Source: a virus
IMG/VR virus record: IMGVR_UViG_3300043419_001263
Span: 1-24,559 of that record
Direction: 5' to 3' (one strand)
DNA length: 24,559 nt
Of this stretch, positions 22,035 to 24,559 are shown piece by piece. The notes below the pieces were generated by a model that saw only the letters and a list, made by a program, of their open reading frames with translations, had not been told where the DNA came from and did no database searches. Within the stretch, counting starts at the first letter, position 1, and each line of letters opens with the position of its first letter. A program made the position numbers and the translations under genes.

Positions 22035-22451
22035 TCAACTATTCTTTACATACATCTCATATAATGGCATCTCAAGTTCTCTTGCCTCAATCTCCCATGG
22101 TGAATTCCAATGATCTTTGGTCTCATGGTATTCACGTTCATTAATTCTACCTGTCATCATCTGCCAAACGTGCACCAATTCATGTGCTAAGCACTTGATA
22201 AGGAAGTCTAAACCTCTGTCTCCTCGGACATCCACATGGATCTCCTTTGGCTTTCCATTGTCATATTCTTCTGTGCATAGGCAGTAGCCATCCACATTCT
22301 TACCCAAACCTGCACCCTTGACTGAGATGATAACCTCAACCTTTCTGTCAGAGCGATCCAAAAGCTCATTCAGAAACAATGATGCAGCTTTGTACACTTC
22401 TTCCCGCTTTGCAGCAGTCATATATCTTGATGGTTTAACGTATACCAACAT
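22035..22451 (-). CDS. Putative zinc metallopeptidase (HExxH)
   Basis: The 138-residue protein has the zincin signature HELVH (His90, Glu91, His94) in AHELVHVWQ, followed about 26 residues later by WEIEARELE, where Glu120 or Glu122 would be the third zinc ligand. The layout and size resemble SprT/WLM-like small metallopeptidases seen in phages. The N-terminal half looks like a mixed alpha/beta lead-in with ISVKGAGLG and IHVDV strands. No signal peptide is visible, so it should act in the cytoplasm or on the virion. It shares a transcript with the 56-residue protein from promoter copy D and is followed by a terminator. The substrate is unknown: host protein or prohead processing are both possible, though T4 uses a serine protease (gp21) for the latter. 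Confidence 0.75.
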   Translation of the reverse strand: MLVYVKPSRYMTAAKREEVYKAASLFLNELLDRSDRKVEVIISVKGAGLGKNVDGYCLCTEEYDNGKPKEIHVDVRGDRGLDFLIKCLAHELVHVWQMMTGRINEREYHETKDHWNSPWEIEARELEMPLYEMYVKNS

Positions 22452-22454
22452 GTC

Positions 22455-22625
22455 TTACTCGTAATCAGGACCAAAAGAACGAGGATCTGCCAAGTGCATT
22501 AGATCTTCCTCAACATTAATTACCCACTCCAATGGAACATGTAACATGCCTGCCACCGTGATAGGTTTAAATCCTTGCCGAAGCAATTCTTCAATTTCGT
22601 ATGCGATTTCTGCCATTTTACTCAT
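22455..22625 (-). CDS. Conserved small helical protein, 56 residues
   Basis: The frame begins MSKMAEIAYEIEELLRQG and continues KPITVAGMLHVPLEWVINVE, a pattern of three short helices. The stretch PITVAGMLHVPLEWV resembles a helix-turn-helix of the kind found in sigma-like or MarR-like DNA binders, and I remember similar short proteins from cyanophages, but no function is established. The ATG at 22625 is only five bases from the -10 box. A second ATG at 22616 has GAG four bases before it and is an alternative start with an eight-base leader. The stop is followed after three bases by the metallopeptidase ATG, so the two genes form a unit. Confidence 0.75.
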   Translation of the reverse strand: MSKMAEIAYEIEELLRQGFKPITVAGMLHVPLEWVINVEEDLMHLADPRSFGPDYE

Positions 22626-22630
22626 AGTAT

Positions 22631-22659
22631 ATTATACCACATTTTTCATCGAATGTACA
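22631..22659 (-). promoter_or_regulatory. Sigma-70-type extended -10 promoter, copy D
   Basis: TGTACA at 22659-22654, 17-nt spacer, TATAAT at 22636-22631 preceded by TGG. The -35 part overlaps the last codons of the 49-residue gene. Only five bases separate the -10 hexamer from an ATG at 22625, so the expected RNA start falls on or next to that start codon. Confidence 0.85.
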
Positions 22660-22795
22660 TAGCGTAAGCTATGTGGCCACCAAAATATAATACTGCAAGT
22701 GTTGCAAAGATTCTGATTAATGCTCGCTCTCTTTTTTCTCTGCGAATTTGTTCTAAGAAAATGTAACGATACGACTTTCCCCAATCTTGCATCAT
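22646..22795 (-). CDS. Small membrane protein, 49 residues
   Basis: The start at 22795 is set by AGGAAC five bases upstream and by the ATGA overlap with the preceding gene. An alternative in-frame TTG at 22855 would sit inside that gene without a good ribosome site. The first half is charged (EQIRREKRER, about 15-24). Residues about 29-46 form one hydrophobic segment, IFATLAVLYFGGHIAYAM, probably a membrane anchor with the N-terminus inside. The last codons are unusual: they also form the -35 region of promoter copy D, so coding and promoter sequence overlap. Function is unknown; small phage membrane proteins often act in exclusion or lysis control. Confidence 0.65.
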   Translation of the reverse strand: MMQDWGKSYRYIFLEQIRREKRERALIRIFATLAVLYFGGHIAYAMYIR

Positions 22796-22968
22796 GCAGT
22801 TCCTTTCTTCAAGTTCTTTGCAATCAAGTTGGCATTGCGTGCACCAATCTTCCAAAGTGTGCCTGTACGATTGATGAATGTACGTTCACTTGCTTTGATC
22901 TTACGCGGTTGGCAAAGTGTAAACTTAACACCATCTACTACAGTCACTGTGTCTTGATATTTAGCCAT
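22792..22968 (-). CDS. Small hypothetical protein, 58 residues
   Basis: This short frame fills the gap between the 108-residue gene (stop at 22971) and the next small gene. It starts MAKYQDTVTVVDGVKFTLCQ and ends NLIAKNLKKGTA. The first half looks like paired beta strands and the second is Arg/Lys-rich with a GTLWKIGARNANL core. The stop TGA at 22794-22792 overlaps the ATG of the following gene (ATGA), and the last codons supply that gene's ribosome site (AGGAAC). The overlap argues that it is real. Function is unknown. Confidence 0.75.
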   Translation of the reverse strand: MAKYQDTVTVVDGVKFTLCQPRKIKASERTFINRTGTLWKIGARNANLIAKNLKKGTA

Positions 22969-22970
22969 GA

Positions 22971-23297
22971 TTAACGTACCTGTGAAACATAAACGTCAAA
23001 CTTAACTGCATACTCTTGTGGCAAATATGCATCGTATGCACGCTTGCGACCATAGTCTTGCAATGCAGCTTGAACACGTGGACCACGACCCATCAAACGA
23101 ACACGATAACGATTAGGTGCCTTTGGAATAGGCAAACCTTGATACTCTGCACGTTTAACTGCCCAATAATGAGACTGCTTTGCTTGATCGTTCATTGACT
23201 TTACTGTCTTTTTGATCATAGCGATTTGTTGCATATCTGCCGCAGATTGTGGATCTGCAGTAAACACATAAGAAGTTGAGCGAACGATTTTAGTCAT
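22971..23297 (-). CDS. Hypothetical protein, 108 residues, basic
   Basis: The start at 23297 is supported by AAGGAG six bases upstream. The same frame stays open further upstream, overlapping the 95-residue gene, but that part has no ribosome site. The protein starts MTKIVRSTSYVFTADPQSA, has a helical central part and an Arg-rich segment (PNRYRVRLMGRGPR, about 62-75), and ends in beta-like DVYVSQVR. Position between two other small early-type genes suggests a host-takeover or regulatory role, which is only inference. I do not recognise the family. Confidence 0.75.
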   Translation of the reverse strand: MTKIVRSTSYVFTADPQSAADMQQIAMIKKTVKSMNDQAKQSHYWAVKRAEYQGLPIPKAPNRYRVRLMGRGPRVQAALQDYGRKRAYDAYLPQEYAVKFDVYVSQVR

Positions 23298-23307
23298 GAG
23301 TTTCTCC

Positions 23308-23595
23308 TTACTTAGACAAGTTGATGATACGTGCATCGAATTCCATGAAACTTGTTTCCATTGGTACGAAAACAATCTTACCAACGCGTGAACCTTTTTC
23401 GCCACGTTTGTTTTCTTTGCCATCGAAAACGTCTTTAGTACAAGTCACTTTGAAAGCTTTGTAACCAACTTCGTTAGTCACTGCTTCTACAACACCTTCA
23501 ACGTAGCAGTCATTGCGACCTTGCATTGGTTTGAAATCATAGCCACGAATAACTTCACCTACGTTTGCTGCACCTTCGAATTTAAGCTTTTTCAT
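23308..23595 (-). CDS. Conserved small phage protein, 95 residues
   Basis: I chose the ATG at 23595 because AAGGAAC lies 7 nt upstream. A longer reading from a TTG at 23613 would include this ribosome site. The protein begins MKKLKFEGAANVGEVIRGYD and looks like a compact beta-rich fold with a central VEGVVEAV strand. It resembles a small unknown protein I remember from cyanophages, but I cannot name a function. It is the first gene after promoter copy B and is followed 10 bases later by the 108-residue gene, forming a run of four small genes expressed together. Confidence 0.8.
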   Translation of the reverse strand: MKKLKFEGAANVGEVIRGYDFKPMQGRNDCYVEGVVEAVTNEVGYKAFKVTCTKDVFDGKENKRGEKGSRVGKIVFVPMETSFMEFDARIINLSK

Positions 23596-23624
23596 AATAG
23601 TTCCTTTTTTCAATTTATGTAACC

Positions 23625-23652
23625 ATTATACCACGTCTGCAGAGAATGTACA
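23625..23652 (-). promoter_or_regulatory. Sigma-70-type extended -10 promoter, copy B
   Basis: TGTACA at 23652-23647, a 16-nt spacer, then TATAAT at 23630-23625 preceded by TGG (extended -10). Upstream is an AT-rich stretch and then GGGGGCCC, also seen before copy C. The predicted RNA start leaves a leader of about 20-25 nt containing AAAAAAGGAAC, a good ribosome site for the 95-residue gene. The promoter and leader (23603-23655) match the module at 10-62 at 43 of 53 positions. Confidence 0.85.
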
Positions 23653-23743
23653 TAGGGCCCCCTAAAAATAATTCGCCGAGAAAAAAGCTAATAGAATCAT
23701 ATACTTGCACGGACAGCTCGTCATCTGGGAGCATTTCACCCTG

Positions 23744-23775
23744 TAAAAAATAAGGGCCCTATGGAGGGCCCTTAT
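23744..23775 (-). terminator. Rho-independent terminator after the aldolase-like gene
   Basis: On the minus strand a perfect 10-bp stem (ATAAGGGCCC paired with GGGCCCTTAT, 6-nt loop) is followed at once by a run of six T. It lies 56 bases past the aldolase stop and upstream of the next promoter, separating the two transcription units. Between it and the aldolase stop, near 23810-23826, there is a smaller inverted repeat (ACCAGG, AGTT, CCTGGT) of unknown role. Confidence 0.9.
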
Positions 23776-23831
23776 GTAAGTCATTGATTTTGAATACTTT
23801 TTTACTACTGACCAGGAGTTCCTGGTTGAGT

Positions 23832-24485
23832 TTATTTTCCTGAAGCTAGTACTATCTTACAGATGTGTTCTAAGCGCTCAATGTGCTCATATGCTCTCCA
23901 TGGACTGGTATCAATAGCAACCACACCATGTCCTTTGATGCCTACGATGTCATAAGCTACATTACCATCTCTATCTAACTTTAAATTTGTATGACACTGG
24001 TCTGCAAGTTCTTGACTAATTGGTGGTACATCACCTACGTTAGGTGCTACACGTGTATATCGATTAAGTTCCGGAAATGCATCGCTAATTGTACTTAGAT
24101 CGATACCTGCATGCATAGCAGCAATACAGTATGTTGGATGCACATGAACTACAACTCTAACATCGTCTTTGTGCTGACCCATTTCTTTTTGTAAACCAAA
24201 GTGTAGAGGCATTTCTCCACTTGGTTTTAGCTTTGCACTAATGTCAGTGTATTCTACTTCCTCCCAACTATAATTAAATGATGCAGTTCCACATCCACTG
24301 TTGATGCTTTTATGGATTGCAATCTTTTTAAATTGGTCTGGTTGCAATGTTTGTTTACGGATACCACTTGGTGTAATATAAAAATGGTCTCTATCGTGGT
24401 GGCGAATACTTACGTTACCATCTCGACTTGTAATCCAATTACGCTTATAAGCGTCAACCATAATATCGCATATAGTTTCTAACAT
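23832..24485 (-). CDS. Class II aldolase/adducin-family protein
   Basis: The 217-residue protein has the full length and metal site of the class II aldolase/adducin family (L-fuculose-1-phosphate aldolase, ribulose-5-phosphate 4-epimerase and relatives). These are cytosolic zinc enzymes that cleave or epimerise sugar phosphates through an enediolate. Visible key residues are the N-terminal GNVS loop (about 24-27), TPSG (38-41), a candidate catalytic Glu91 in PSGEMP, zinc ligands His114 and His116 in HVHP, and His186 in GHG. All expected metal ligands are present, so it is probably active. The substrate cannot be read from sequence. It follows an unknown gene by two bases and is closed by a strong terminator at 23744-23775, so it is the last gene of its operon. 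In a phage it would count as an auxiliary metabolic gene. Confidence 0.85.
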   Translation of the reverse strand: MLETICDIMVDAYKRNWITSRDGNVSIRHHDRDHFYITPSGIRKQTLQPDQFKKIAIHKSINSGCGTASFNYSWEEVEYTDISAKLKPSGEMPLHFGLQKEMGQHKDDVRVVVHVHPTYCIAAMHAGIDLSTISDAFPELNRYTRVAPNVGDVPPISQELADQCHTNLKLDRDGNVAYDIVGIKGHGVVAIDTSPWRAYEHIERLEHICKIVLASGK

Positions 24486-24486
24486 A

Positions 24487-24559
24487 TTATTTTCCTGTTA
24501 AGTCGCTAGCCATAGGGAAAATCTCTGCAATACATTTAGCGATTGCTACTGCGACTTCT
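24487..24559 (-). CDS. C-terminal end of an unknown gene (partial)
   Basis: A reading frame enters from the right edge and ends with TAA at 24489-24487, two bases before the ATG of the aldolase-like gene. The visible 23 residues read EVAVAIAKCIAEIFP followed by MASDLTGK. The short alanine-rich helix followed by a polar tail looks protein-like, and the tight spacing suggests it shares an operon with the aldolase gene. The start and most of the protein lie outside the window, so no function can be given. Confidence 0.6.
   Translation of the reverse strand, partial: EVAVAIAKCIAEIFPMASDLTGK

Noticed and set aside
22971-23423. Longer version of the 108-residue gene starting at 23423
   Set aside because: The extra 42 residues overlap the 95-residue gene, and AAGGAG lies six bases before the ATG at 23297.
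23596-23613. TTG start for the 95-residue gene
   Set aside because: It would place the ribosome site inside the coding sequence; the ATG at 23595 has normal spacing.
1-24559. CRISPR array, insertion sequence, integrase or attachment site
   Set aside because: No regularly spaced repeats, no transposase or integrase reading frame and no terminal inverted repeats were seen; the content fits a lytic phage.

Overview
The window is an AT-rich stretch (about one third G+C in the coding regions I counted) of a T4-like myovirus that infects a Gram-negative bacterium. The evidence is a class Ia ribonucleotide reductase operon with a T4-type RNase H, a late block of prohead-core-like and virion proteins, T4-type late promoters (TATAAATA), and an inner/outer membrane spanin pair. 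Many of the small proteins resemble conserved unknowns of marine T4-like phages (cyanophages, pelagiphages). The spanin sequence recalls phages of Betaproteobacteria, so a freshwater or marine proteobacterial host is a guess. Every gene I accept is on the minus strand, so transcription runs from high to low coordinates.

Right part (about 24559 to 22000): the end of an unknown gene, a class II aldolase-like auxiliary gene with a strong terminator, a run of four small genes from a sigma-70-type promoter, then a second promoter driving a 56-residue protein and a zinc metallopeptidase, closed by a terminator.

Middle part (about 21973 to 6753): the late virion block. It opens with a TATAAATA promoter placed 5 nt from a start codon. 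It encodes a possible nuclease-fold protein, a DUF6321-like protein, a protein with covalent nucleotidyltransferase (ligase) motifs, two related HIGH-type nucleotidylyltransferases of which one looks catalytically dead, several prohead-core-like proteins, three virion or fibre-like proteins, a 548-residue protein with a possible PD-(D/E)XK domain, and the spanins. Several N-termini in this block resemble T4 capsid-targeting sequences, suggesting that the enzymes are packaged in the head.

Left part (about 6740 to 1): a nucleotide-metabolism and replication operon, nrdA, a 53-residue zinc-binding protein hidden between nrdA and nrdB, nrdB, glutaredoxin, a zinc ribbon, a GIY-YIG-like protein and RNase H, followed by small unknown genes and a GC-rich structured non-coding segment.

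Two signals stand out. First, one promoter family (TGTACA, 16 or 17 nt, extended -10 TGGTATAAT) recurs in five full copies plus one variant. At three of these, and at one late promoter, the start codon lies where transcription should begin, implying leaderless mRNAs. Second, the late block looks like a set of capsid-targeted nucleic-acid or nucleotide enzymes. I found no tRNA, CRISPR array, insertion sequence or integration site.
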